From: Clavelina lepadiformis
Taxonomy: Eukaryota > Chordata > Ascidiacea > Aplousobranchia > Clavelinidae
Reading direction: 5' to 3'
DNA length: 64,000 bases
NCBI RefSeq assembly: GCF_947623445.1
Contig: NC_135243.1
Coordinates: 19,476,479-19,540,478, forward strand
The position numbers were made by a program, and so were the translations under genes. Below, one piece after another: positions 1 through 10,908 of this stretch. Under the pieces are notes generated by a model. That model was not told the origin of the DNA and made no database searches. It was given only the letters and a program-made list of their open reading frames with translations. The first letter of the stretch is position 1. Every line of letters begins with the position of its first letter.

Positions 1-1531
1 TTCACAAATTTGGGTTTTAAACTTGAACACTGTCGAATAATCTTTCCGTTTTTCAAACAGGTTATGGGCAAAGTTGCACTGTGGTCCATAAGAACATTTT
101 CCTGTTATAAGTAAATCTTTGCAGAATTTTGTTTTGAATTTCACGCTCAGTTCATCTGCGCCTAAAATTGCAAAAAATGCATTGAAATGTGTTGCGATAG
201 AACAAATGAATGACACCCATGATTTGTTAAGCTTCATTAAAGTTAATATTTACTCACAAAAATCTGCCCTACGCTCTACTAGAATACAAAGGTTAAGAAC
301 GTACTATGTGCAAATACACATTTGTATCTCAAATTGCAGTTTCCATTTGAAGTCAAATTTTACAAAGACGATTCTTGTAGAAAGGAAAATTCTTTTCTTC
401 TTTGTTGTGGTAAAAAGTACATCTGTCCCCATAAGGACATTTGCCAAATGCATACATATTAGTGCACGGTTTTGTTTTAAAATTAAGGACGCTTGCAGGA
501 GGACGTCTTCCATTATTACCTAAACATGCACATTATACCGTCATTATAGATTAAGCAATAATTTCCGGAAACATACAAACCTCAAAGATATAAATTAGAG
601 CTAGTTTGAAACAAATATTTTATCCAAAAATATCACGACGCACTACCTAAAAACTTACCGTAGACGAAGTAGCACTTCGAGCCAAAGTTGCAGCTTCCAA
701 TTAAAATCCAACTTTTACTAAGACCTGTTGGTAATGCGAGATCATTTTCGTCACATGACAAAGTGTCGTCCCAATGATTAAAATTTTCTGACGGCATAAA
801 AGACTCTTGTGCTGCGCGAGGTAAAAACTCGGGGACTGTGGGATCTAAACTACTGACGTAATTATGTTTTTCTTCATGGATTAGGTTGCAGTTCGGTCCG
901 AGTTCACATAGACCTTCGTCGTGATACCTGATGAATATAAACAATTTTACGTCGTTTCGTGATGTCGATTACCTCATTCATGACTTGTGCCTGATCTAAC
1001 GTAACTCTAATGACAGTTTTATGCTACTATGAAGTCATGGTCACTTACTTTGGACATAATTTACTTATTTTGACTTTACAACCAGAGGAATATGTATGCG
1101 TCCTCTCAAACGACGTGACTGGAAAATCTATAACAAAAACGTCATTAAAATTGACCAGAACCTGCGACCAATTTTGTTATACTTTGTCATTTAACAATCT
1201 ATGCTAACACTCTAACGTAATAAGTGTGTTATATGACGTTTTAAAACAACTCTTTTGCGGTCTGTTATATTGCAATGTTTATGTGAGCCAAGAGCTAGCA
1301 ACTTTATTTTTGATTGAATAATAATTTGAGGAAAAACTTCAACGTTTCATCACACACATCATCAAATAATTTCTACATTTGTAGGTTATTATTGAAATTT
1401 ACTGAGCTACTATATCTGTTAATACCTTGGTTGCAATCAAACCAGTTATAACATCACATTGACAAACATGACGACTAATTTATTGAGGAAAACCACAACT
1501 TACCTTGAAATTCTGATCGACGACTTTCCAT
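1..1531 (-). pseudogene. CCCH zinc-finger gene, copy 1 (3' end outside window, frameshifted)
   Basis: Minus-strand copy of the six-exon CCCH gene. Readable exons are 1504-1531 (start ATG, 9 codons), 1049-1127, about 659-927, 305-519 and 1-161; the sixth exon lies outside the window. All visible splice sites are GT-AG. Exon 4 is 215 nt where every other copy has 216: one T is missing from the run that codes the end of the KNRLCKN stretch, so the fourth finger is thrown out of frame and meets a TGA at once. The first three finger regions are otherwise like those of the intact copies. Loss of the last two fingers makes a functional product unlikely; a sequencing error in the T run is the alternative. 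Confidence 0.75.
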
Positions 1532-2008
1532 CTTTCTCCAGTAAAATTCAACAAGTGTATCACGAAAGTGGTTCTATAATTGTGTCTGAGGTCGAATCCA
1601 GTTTTCAGGGTATTTAAAGGAAAACTGTGTCTAATAAGAACGCGCTTCCTGGAGTTAGTAAATGTTATACTTTACACCTGCTATCTATCTATGGCACTTC
1701 TAAATTTTTCCTATCTTTTACGTAGCATCGGCGAAAGGTGAAAAATTGCACCTCAATTCATTTTTTATCTCTCGTCTTTATTCTAACTCGTCCACTTGTG
1801 AGTTTGATGTTTACATTGATTAGCAGCGAACAATGATTATATATTTTGAGTTACCGAACTAGATTATACGTTTTCATGTGACAAAAATTAATCTTAACAT
1901 TTCAGTCTCATGAAACATCGTAAATTTGAAACATCATACCTACATATTAATTATTTTAACATAAAATTAATAAAAAAGGATTTTCGCAACTAACATAGAA
2001 GTAGAGCA
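1532..2008. other. 5' flank of CCCH copy 1
   Basis: No gene seen. It includes the conserved upstream region shared by the CCCH copies, with a TATTTAAAG/TTTAAATA element about 80 bp before the ATG. The rest is AT-rich sequence repeated at 15304-15780, 21768-22245 and, inverted, at about 54520-54998. Confidence 0.5.
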
Positions 2009-2235
2009 ATGGAATATTGTGTTGCGTTGGGTGTTTTATTTACTGGTGTTTCATGCCAGTATACAGCTACACACATATTTTAACACGCAATTTTTTACTT
2101 GATTGTAGCAAGATATTGGGCAATCTGTGTTTATATATGGTTTATCACTATCAATCCTTGAATGTTGTACTTTTGATGAAAAGTTTTGAAGTAATGTCAA
2201 AGGATAATTTCAAAGATAAGAAATATTTGGCATAA
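2009..2235 (+). CDS. possible small secreted peptide, two exons (copy 1)
   Basis: An ATG at 2009 opens a hydrophobic, signal-peptide-like start (MEYCVALGVLFTGVSC) that stops soon if unspliced. Taking GT at 2059 and AG at 2108 removes a 50-nt intron ending in a T-rich tract and gives exons 2009-2058 and 2109-2235, a 58-residue product ending in KKYLA. The same arrangement stays open in the copy at 22246-22472, and is shortened or broken in other copies (the copy at about 43772 has TGA as its fourth codon). I do not recognise the peptide. Such a short intron is at the low end for animals, so this could be chance within a repeated block. Confidence 0.28.
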
Positions 2236-2835
2236 ATTGTATTTTATGGAGCAGTATAAAATTATTTCTCACTTTTGGAGCGATCACTCTTCAAACTGGA
2301 TGATTTGGAAATTTTGTAGAAATGAAACTGGATGCACAGATACATTTTAAATCCGATTCGCGAGAAACAAGCATTTAGAACAGTATTTGTGCTGCCGACA
2401 AAGCATTAAGTTGAATACAGCCGCAACATTTGTAAAAAAAGCGTTCACAAACTTATTGAACTCGTCCCAAGTTGAATATATAACAGTACTATAGATCGGT
2501 ATCCTTTGTTCCCTATACTTTGCTTTACAAAAGAATTGTTGCAATAGCGTGCAGTTAAACTTTTATAGAGTAAACAAAATTGATGTCTCTGTGTGTACGT
2601 TTTGAAAGCATTAAAAAGCATATGACTGGTTAACTTTAATTCCGAGATTGTTTCTTTTATAGCATTAGGCCACTTGATTGTAATAGAGTACGACATGCAT
2701 CTACGCTGACCAATATTTTCATGTTTAAGTTGAGAGTAAAACTTTGTTTTGAAAGTTTGTTTCAAACTATTGCAGTTGTCATAAATGTTCAAACGATGAG
2801 AAACTCGATTCAACAAAAACCCTTTTTCATTTTAG
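2236..2835. other. repeated block with open frames on the minus strand, no gene established
   Basis: This block recurs (diverged) at 16.5-16.9, 22.5-23.05, 53.2-53.7 and 59.1-59.48 kb. Open frames such as the one containing WDEFNKFVNAF and another containing SELKLTSHMLF persist in several copies, but they lie in different frames and I could not join them with convincing splice sites. They may be remnants of an older gene or merely shared because the DNA is similar. Confidence 0.3.
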
Positions 2836-2951
2836 GCGCAAACGAAAAGTTGCATGTAATTGATCAGTTACGACCGGATGATTTGGCACATTTTATAATA
2901 TCAAAATCGCTAGAACGGACAAAGGTTAAAGCTATGGATAGCAGGCCTTGA
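2836..2951 (+). pseudogene. unidentified terminal exon, copy 1 (early stop)
   Basis: A pyrimidine-rich tract and AG precede an open exon that begins ANEKLHVIDQLRPDDL. In the copy at 23070-23203 it ends WNYHPA followed by TAA, but here the W codon is TGA, so the last six residues are lost. More diverged copies on the minus strand near 53.04-53.17 and 58.94-59.08 kb encode ANxDVHLIDQLKPDDL and end NYHSA. Replacements between the two groups are mostly conservative (V/L, R/K, I/V, I/L), which is what selection on protein would leave. The family is not recognised and upstream exons were not found. Confidence 0.4.
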
Positions 2952-4030
2952 AACTATCATCCAGCATAAGTGCTGCAAAATAACGCAATGATGATTATAT
3001 CTTCGATTCTAATGTTTCATTCTTCAGGCAGTAGTGTGATAAATTTTCGCCAGGCTTCGATAGTTGAACGAATTGAATCAAAACAATGTACAGCATTGAA
3101 ATACCATATTTTGAATGAATAAATTAATGTTTTGTTTTTAAGTCTTTCTCAACTAGAACCCCACAAATATTTTAGAATTAGCCGGTTAAGTTTCTTTATA
3201 AAGGCAGCAGTTAATGAAAGGGGTTAAACCTAAAACTTGTACAGAAACTTGGAAATGATTAAACGTTTGATAATTAATAATACGTAATAGTCACTTGATT
3301 CTGTATTGCGAGTTAGTGACATGTAGAATGTGAAAGTAAATATAATCGAAATTAATAAAAACACTTAAAAAATTTTATTAAATTTTTTGAATTAATAATC
3401 AACATTATTAATTAATAACATAAAGTATTACTTTTTCACTTGACGTCGGGCCAAAGACATGGGACAGATTTAGAAGTGGCACGTTTTATTGTTTGATACT
3501 TATTGACTTCATCCCAGGCGTTCTTATCAGATGTGGAATTGAGTTCAAAAAGTAACAATAGAAGAACAAGTTGGTGAAATTGATCAAAGTAAAACGAACT
3601 TCAATAAAACTCCGTCATTCTTTAAACATAGGTTGTCGTTCGTCTAATATCTTTCGTGGAATTTTATGTGAGGGACAAGTCCAAAGCAAGTTGATGTTTT
3701 ATGAAAGAATACTATGAACTCCACATTCTTGAAAAGTTATTGAAGAATAATTTAATACGTGGTTCGGTAGTTATCAATAAAATAAAATCTCTGTTTTGTG
3801 GCATCCATTGTGGCGTAGTTGATGGTCCTTGTTATGTCATAGATTAGTCAAGCTGGATGACAAAATTCTGCTGCTATTGTTTTCGTTGCGCCTTAGCCGA
3901 CTAATTTCAACAGTGTAGGTCATAACTTATGTCCAATTAGTCGACATGAAGAGAAACTAGCTACGTAAAGCACCGTAATTTAAAAAAACTATGATTGTTA
4001 TAAACATTACAAATCCGAAAGCCCAATCAT

Positions 4031-4192
4031 TTGCGCCTTTCAAGTAACGAATCCTTTGAAATAAATAGGTTACCCTTCAAACTATTCCCGTACTGGTTGC
4101 CGTGGTTGGGCAATAAGCTACCACCTATCAACCTATTAGTAGTTAGAGCAATCTATACAGTTGTAACACTTACATACGTGATTTACAGTAAG
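4031..4192 (+). other. exon-like conserved segment (PYWLPWLG), copy 1
   Basis: An open segment with a possible membrane stretch (about LLVVRAIYTVVTLTYVIY) ends at a consensus donor. Six copies occur in the window. Some carry non-synonymous differences and one (about 18.59 kb) a stop. No start or partner exon was found, so this may be the relic of a gene caught in the duplications. Confidence 0.25.
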
Positions 4193-5418
4193 TATTGTAT
4201 TCGAATAATGCAAAATTACATATCTATATTTTCCGTTATAGGCCCAAGTTAAAAGTGCATTTTTTAACCTAAAAGCGCACCATTCCTACTTTTTCGTGCC
4301 ATTTGCTATCCAAGTTTTCATTCCTGTCCACCTGAAACTTTGAAAGGTACTAACTATTTGGGTTTTCCTAAGCTAAAAACACCAACCATGCTGCACTCTG
4401 ATTTATTTAAAAACATTTTGTCTTAACCCTACGTAAGAGTCTAACAAAACCAGAGAAGTCTTACTTTTGTCAAGCATACAGTTCCAAGAGCTGTTGTTCG
4501 AAGAGTTGCAGGTCCAACGACCCAGCTTGAACAACCAATTGTCTCATCAAGGTGTCCCAAGGGTTACAAAAGATGAACAGTTATTATTCCATAACATATT
4601 ACACGTCAGTAACTAGTTTATGCGTTACTGTATTGCCAAACGCATTGGCCATATGTACTTTACACTATTTCAAAACATGACCAGAGGTTTGGTTCTACAT
4701 TTTACTTGTTGTGCAGCACAATAAGACCGTAGTCGGGGTAAATAATTTTTTACAGAGGCAAACAGGTCAAGTAAGTCTTTTGTTAAGTGTGCTGTTAAAT
4801 ATGGTTTAACAATATAAATGTTTTGTGCCAGAATTATAGAAAACTTGCAAAAGTAATAGGCCTAAGTGCTTCGTTTGCCTCAATGTAGCTACGGCCGGGC
4901 TATATTGCAGCGAATGAAAAGTTTTTTGAAATTTAGATGAAAACTGGCTGTTGTATAGCTTTTTTTGTATAACTTCTGTTATGAACCGCAGTTCTAAAAA
5001 ATAAATAACTAGACTATATTTTCGAATCTTTGTTGTGGGATCGGCAGACTTTAAAATTTATGCAACGCTATCAGTGGGGCTTCACAGCCATCAGACAACA
5101 ACATTAAGCGACATACAAAATATAAAAACCTGAAAACAGCAAAACGTGAAAACATTTTACATCAACAATAAAATCAAGATTTAAAACGTTACAATACAAA
5201 AGCACAGTGGGAAAAATACGTTTTTAGTAATCTTTACAAGAAGTTAAGGTTTTTGGTATCACGCACATCTTGCTGTATAGGTGATTCCAAGCCATGGTAG
5301 CTGACATGTATAGCGTACTGTTGCTGTAAACGACACGAAAACATCTTACTCATGAAAAATGAACTGATGAACTATAAACCAGTCATTAACGCAAAGGATA
5401 TAACGTCTATTATAAGAT

Positions 5419-5438
5419 ATATATATATATATATATTA
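5419..5438. repeat. AT dinucleotide microsatellite
   Basis: An uninterrupted AT tract present in this copy and missing at the matching point of the duplicate (about 25.65 kb). It may be useful as a polymorphic marker. Confidence 0.8.
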
Positions 5439-5964
5439 TATCTATCATGCTTCTTTCAGGTCAAGAGTTCAGAAATAACATTAAGGTTTACAACTGTAAC
5501 GAGCGTCGTGTAGTCAACGTTTTATGCAAAAGGTCGTCTTCTCCAAGTAAGCTGAAACGTGTTTAATATCATGTAATTATTCATACTTGTTAGTGCACGA
5601 TCTGATCTTATCACCTGAGCTCGTATCGAAGTCATCATCTAAAGTGATTAATATAGTAAAGTTGCTACATAAAATATGCTTCTTCATTTATGCGTGTTCA
5701 GAAATAATCTTATCAGGCACCAGTTGGATTATCATCAGAGATGCATCAATATGTTGTGTTAAAACAAGGTTTTTGAAATTAGAGCATACAGCACTTATTG
5801 CATAGCAAAATTATATTTCTCAAATAATTTTTCACACTGAAATAAAATGCTATTTTTATATCGTGTGAAAAATATTAGTTTATTTAAAAAGGCGACATTG
5901 TAAGAAATAAGCAAGTCATACAAATATATTTGTAGGTTTAATCAAATTTCAAATGTTAATGTAG

Positions 5965-8900
5965 ATGAGAAATATGAAGTGTGACATTTTGTTGCTTGCT
6001 TTGTTTGTTACTTCATTGCAAGTGCGTTCAAAGAAAATCGACTTCAATGACCTTTGGCAAGGCTTAGACAAGAACGTTCAAGAAGTTTTGCTGAAAATAA
6101 GCCCCAATATTTCGCAATCTGATTTGGTGTACGTACTACGTAAGTATTTTTGGAAAATTTTGCGCAAAAATTAACATATCGCCTACTACAGTATACTGAG
6201 CATAATTGTTTAAAATGTGGCGGCCAAATTATAAAACCGGCAAAAGAAATTGAAACCAAGCTTTGTATACGCAATTTCACAGTTATTTATTTCTAAATTA
6301 AAAGTCTATAGAAGTTATTTGTAGGATTATTACTAAGTTATTACAGATGTTGTTGGTTGCGACAATAACATCACGCTATAACTGGATATAGTGTGAATAG
6401 AATTAAGTCACTACAAATAAAACCATAATTCGATTAAAACTTGAAACGATTGAACAAATGTAAGCAAAACGTCTGACGTCATACCTTTGTCTGGCGAGAA
6501 TATAATATTTCAGCAAATGATTCTTTAGTGGTTCCGGTGCAATGATAATTTGTTATGACAATTAAAGTAATAGATTAAGCTCGTAGGGTCATTTTATTTC
6601 TGTTGGAGTGCAAGTTACGTTAATGTTCTTGCTAAATTTAACTTGGACTTATTTCCTTTTATAATTTTTTCGAGTTTTTTTTATAAACCTATATTTAATT
6701 TTTAACTCGGCAATACTTCGTAAAGTTTGTATGGCTTATCTTGTATGTTTATCTAAAGCTTGTATTTGACTTGAACTGTAGTGTGCGGTAAATTTGGTAA
6801 CATATAGACTTAACATGATTTATTCGATTTCCAGAAAAAACGGTTGTTTTATATATCTTTTATTTTATTTACAAAATGTTGCAAAATTATTAACATTGTT
6901 ATCACCATTTAGGAATTTGCAATTACGACTCGCTTGAAGATTTACTGGGGACTATAAGTTCTAATATCGTAATACCGAAATGTCAACTGTCGGAATTCAA
7001 TTGCAATTGTCCATTTTTTAATGAAGAATTACTTGAATGCATTCCGTGGAGATTTGTTTGTGATGGATGGACTGACTGTAGTAATGGAATCGACGAATTT
7101 CATTGCATTTGTCCACCTGGGTATTTTCAGTGCAACGACTGCAGTCGTGGTGGTGCAAATTGTCTTGATAAGAAATCTCCTTATGAATGTATAAATGAAA
7201 GCAAAATAGACGATGATTACGACGACTGCTGGAACCGAAGAGATGAAACAAAATTCAGGTTTATTGAAGACAAATGGAAGTGTGACAATGGCCAGTACAT
7301 TTTTCCATCATTTTTATGCGACGGACTAGACGACTGCAGCGATGGAAGCGATGAGCTTAATTGCTCCGAAATAATTTGTCCTTCTTGGTCACCAAACAGA
7401 TGTGATTGTAACATGGAAGGAAACAACACTTGCAAACACAGAAATCCTTGCTACGGCGACACAGGTGTGCTTTCAAATACACATTTATCTCATACCTGAA
7501 ACAATGAAACATTAACATGTACTTTTAGTTAAAGTTAGTAAACAGTAGCTTCTTTTATTGACATAACCTTGACTAGGAAAACACCTTGTGAGAGTATACC
7601 TAAACAAAGATATCAAAATATTTTGTAAGCGGAGTTTCACGAAGTGCTTCTCTGTAATCCTTTATTAATGTATTAGACAGTTCAAAAGTATATTGCAATG
7701 ACTGTCTTATATCGTATACACAAATCATAACTGTCAGTTTTAACCAACGTAACTATTTTTTCATACGCATCCCTTCTTTCTTTAAAATGATAAGTTGCCT
7801 GGCCTGATTTTTATAAAATAAAGATTTTGTAACGTCTTTCTACGTCTGCACATATTCAACAATTACTTGAAGCGCCTTATATTAAAAAAGGGTTCATAAT
7901 TATAAAACTACGCAATTTTCTAGCCGATAAACGAAGTTAAGGTATGTACTAGTTAATTGCGTTGCACTTAGATTAAGTGCTTAACTCAAACACGGACCCT
8001 TTCGGAAACCATTTTGTACTAACTCTTAAAAGTCATCCTTGGACCTCTTGCATCTACAATTTATGTAGCCTATATGCCTTAACAATACAAGTATTTTTGT
8101 AGAACGATGCGATGGAATTGCTTGGTGTGAAGATCACACAGATCAAAAGAATTGCTCAGCTTGTCCAAGTAGTCTTCCAACTCCTTGCAACTGCAATCAG
8201 CTTGACAACTACACATGTAAAGGTGTTGGACCAACATGTTTCATTGAACTCGGTACAATACTAATTACAGTAAAGGTTAAAGTTCGCCCAAGGTTCTTGT
8301 TTCGATCAAATTCTGCAAAAATCTGTCAGATTTATAAATTAACACATGTAGTTATGCATAACTACAAAACAACAGTGAGTATGACTTCAACGTGGCAGTT
8401 GTATTTTTTTCCATAGCTAGATGCAACGGCGGCGTTGACTGCACAGATGGTTCCGACGAAATAAATTGTACTTGTACTGAAAACACTTTCAAATGTTCTT
8501 GTGTCGGACTCACTTGTAATGTGCAGGAAGGATGTATTGAGATGGAAAATGTCAACGATGGAAAGCTTGATTGCAAGGATGCTAGTGACGAATTTTATGT
8601 AAAAGCTTACAAACGAGTGCAATGCGGTCCCTGCGATATGACAATAATTAGATTGGATGAATCATCTAATTGTCGCTCACCATGGTGTGACAAAACTACC
8701 TGTTACGAAGTTCCCAGCTTAGAATGCTCACTTGAAACTATTGAACAATGCAACTCAACAGATGTTTTATGCACATCGTTTTGCCCAGACAATAGCTTGG
8801 ACTGTAACAATATCCTACAATGTTCCGATCAAACAGAGATTTTGAATTACAACTTTTGCGATGGAAGTATTGACTGCATGGATGGCAGTGACAATGTCAT

Positions 8901-10908
8901 TAGTGGAGTTGGTTTTAAATGCACATCGAAAGTTTCACCAGTTTCTTGTGTTATTCCGCAATGGAATCTTTACGATAACATTCCTCAATGCTTTGATAAG
9001 TCCGACTTATGCTTCAATGCAGATGGCTCTTTTAATTGCTTCAAATGTCTCGACAATCGTTTGATTATATCACCTAAGCAACTATGTGATGGTGTAATTG
9101 ATTGCTACGATCTCTCCGATGAATGTCTTTGTGAGACTCCAACTTTGACAGAGTGCTTTGATATGTTTCAAACATCTGATCAGTCTGGGCAATCATGCAG
9201 TTTGAGTAAGAAATATATTTTGATCCAAGATATTTCAAATACATTATGCTCCAACGCATCATGTACCATTAAAAAACCGAAAGTGAACGAAACAGAACTG
9301 ATAGTATGCCGTACAAAATGGGGGACTTCATATCCTAAAAAATGCGACGGAAGACCAGAATGCATCGATTTTATCGATGAATGTTTTTCATGTTCAAATC
9401 TACCAGCATTCTGTAACGACACCTGTCGTTCGTTCTTTCCCATGGAAGATCGTTATTGCGATGGCTTCATAGATGAGGCATGGCATCACTTGAACAATTC
9501 AAACTGCCCTCTAGGTTTTGATGAACGAAATTGTTCAAAAAGATATAAATGCCAAGCAGGAAGAAAGATCAATATAGACATAATGCAAAAATGCAATGGC
9601 ATAGAAGACTGCAATGACGGATCTGATGAAATTGAGTGTGATGATAGACATTATTGTCTAACTACGCAGGGACTCATTTCTGTTCCTAATAACTACAAGT
9701 TGGACGGTAAACGAGACTGCATAGATGGAACGGACGAATTCAAGTTGGGTGTGTTTTCATCAAGTACAAATTTGATCGACAGTGTTGGGCTTTGTGTTTG
9801 GTTTTGGATCATTCTTGTAGTGATATTGGTCGGAAATACATACGTCATAATTTTTTCTGTCAAAGACTTGCAGTCAAAGGAACTGGGCGATGGAGCCAAA
9901 TGCAATAAAACGCTTATTCTTAACCTTTCAATATCTGACTTACTTATGGGAATTTATTTGCTTATAGTAATGATAAAGGCTTGGGAGTTTAGCGGAGTTT
10001 ATGCAAAATATGACGTTCAATGGCGTGTGAGTATGCTTTGTTCTATAGCAGGTAGCCTGTGTTTGGTATCAAGCCAAACCTCTTGCTTCATCATGGTAAT
10101 TCTCACCGCTCTCCGCATGTACAGCGTATTTTTTCCTTTTAAAGCTCGTCACCCATCCGTGAAAGTTTGGGTCTCAGCAGCATTTGCCGCCTGGGTTGTT
10201 TCTCTTGTTATTGCTGTTATGTCGAATACCATTCACTACTTCAGACATGCTGTTATATTTCCTAATCCTTTCTCAACATCTGATACCGTAAAACATGATG
10301 ACGTCATATCGTTTGCTTGTCGCGTGGCCAGTATCACCAATACAACGATGAATCAAAGCAGTAATACGTGGAAAGAATCACAAGCTATTCTAAGAGCACA
10401 GTTCAGGCAATATCCTATTCGAGGTGAAATGGGTTACTACGGAACTATAAGCGTGTGCATGCCCAGGTTATTCGTTACACCCAGCGATGGTTTCAAAGTA
10501 TTTTCGACCACGGTGATTTCAGTTAATTTGTTGTCTTTTCTGTTTGTGGGTTTTGGTTTCATCTCAATCTACAAAAAATCATCGAAAAGGCCAACTCAAA
10601 GCGCAAAGGCCAAAGAGGAAAAGTTAAAAATGCGCAATAGAGTTTTCCGGATTATAATATCCGATTTACTCTGCTGGTTGCCAATTTGCATCATGGCGTT
10701 TCTGAGTTTGGCTGGAATTGAGCTTCCATCTGGAATCGAAATACTTACCGCGGGTGGACTTCTCACCATAAATAGCGCCTTGAATCCGCTTTTGTACTCA
10801 CCCCATATAGAAGCGTTCATTGAGGGAATTGTGCGGAAAGTTCATCGAGCAGATAAATCTTCAAAGAAGGCGAACATAGAACTTAGAGTTTGTGATGATA
10901 GAAAATAA
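5965..10908 (+). CDS. LDLa-repeat G protein-coupled receptor, copy A (intact)
   Basis: Four exons with agreeing phases, 5965-6139, 6913-7464, 8103-8252 and 8417-10908, total 3369 nt and encode 1122 residues. Residues 1-22 form a signal peptide (MRNMKCDILLLALFVTSLQ). About ten cysteine-rich LDLa units follow, several with the calcium-binding CDG..DC.DGSDE signature and some degenerate. Around residue 751 a 7TM domain starts: GN in TM1, NLSISDLLMG in TM2, CWLP in TM6 and NPLLYS in TM7, then a tail of about 30 residues. TM2, TM6 and TM7 resemble the glycoprotein-hormone/relaxin receptor branch and the snail GRL101 type, but no leucine-rich repeats lie between LDLa and 7TM. The DRY position reads LRM. 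It is probably a plasma-membrane receptor; ligand unknown. It is the only one of the three copies without a stop. AATAAA occurs about 430 bp downstream. Confidence 0.9.

Larger units (their letters stand above)
2952..5964. other. intergenic stretch between CCCH copy 1 and receptor copy A
   Basis: AT-rich sequence colinear with about 23204-26183. It holds one exon-like segment (about 4060-4192) that reads PYWLPWLGNKLPPINLL and is followed by a GTAAGT donor. That segment is repeated at about 18.5, 24.3, 40.0, 52.5 and 57.6 kb. A pure AT dinucleotide tract at about 5419-5438 is absent from the duplicate. I see nothing else that can be called. Confidence 0.4.

Noticed and set aside
119-589. Plus-strand open frame over CCCH copy 1 exons (also 20353-20589 and 41877-42113)
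   Set aside because: It is antisense to zinc-finger exons 4 and 5, whose fingers and splice sites explain the sequence.
9074-9443. Minus-strand frames over the LDLa exon (repeated at 30343-30712 and 59767-60136)
   Set aside because: Shadows of the plus-strand (or copy C minus-strand) receptor frame, whose cysteine pattern is unambiguous.
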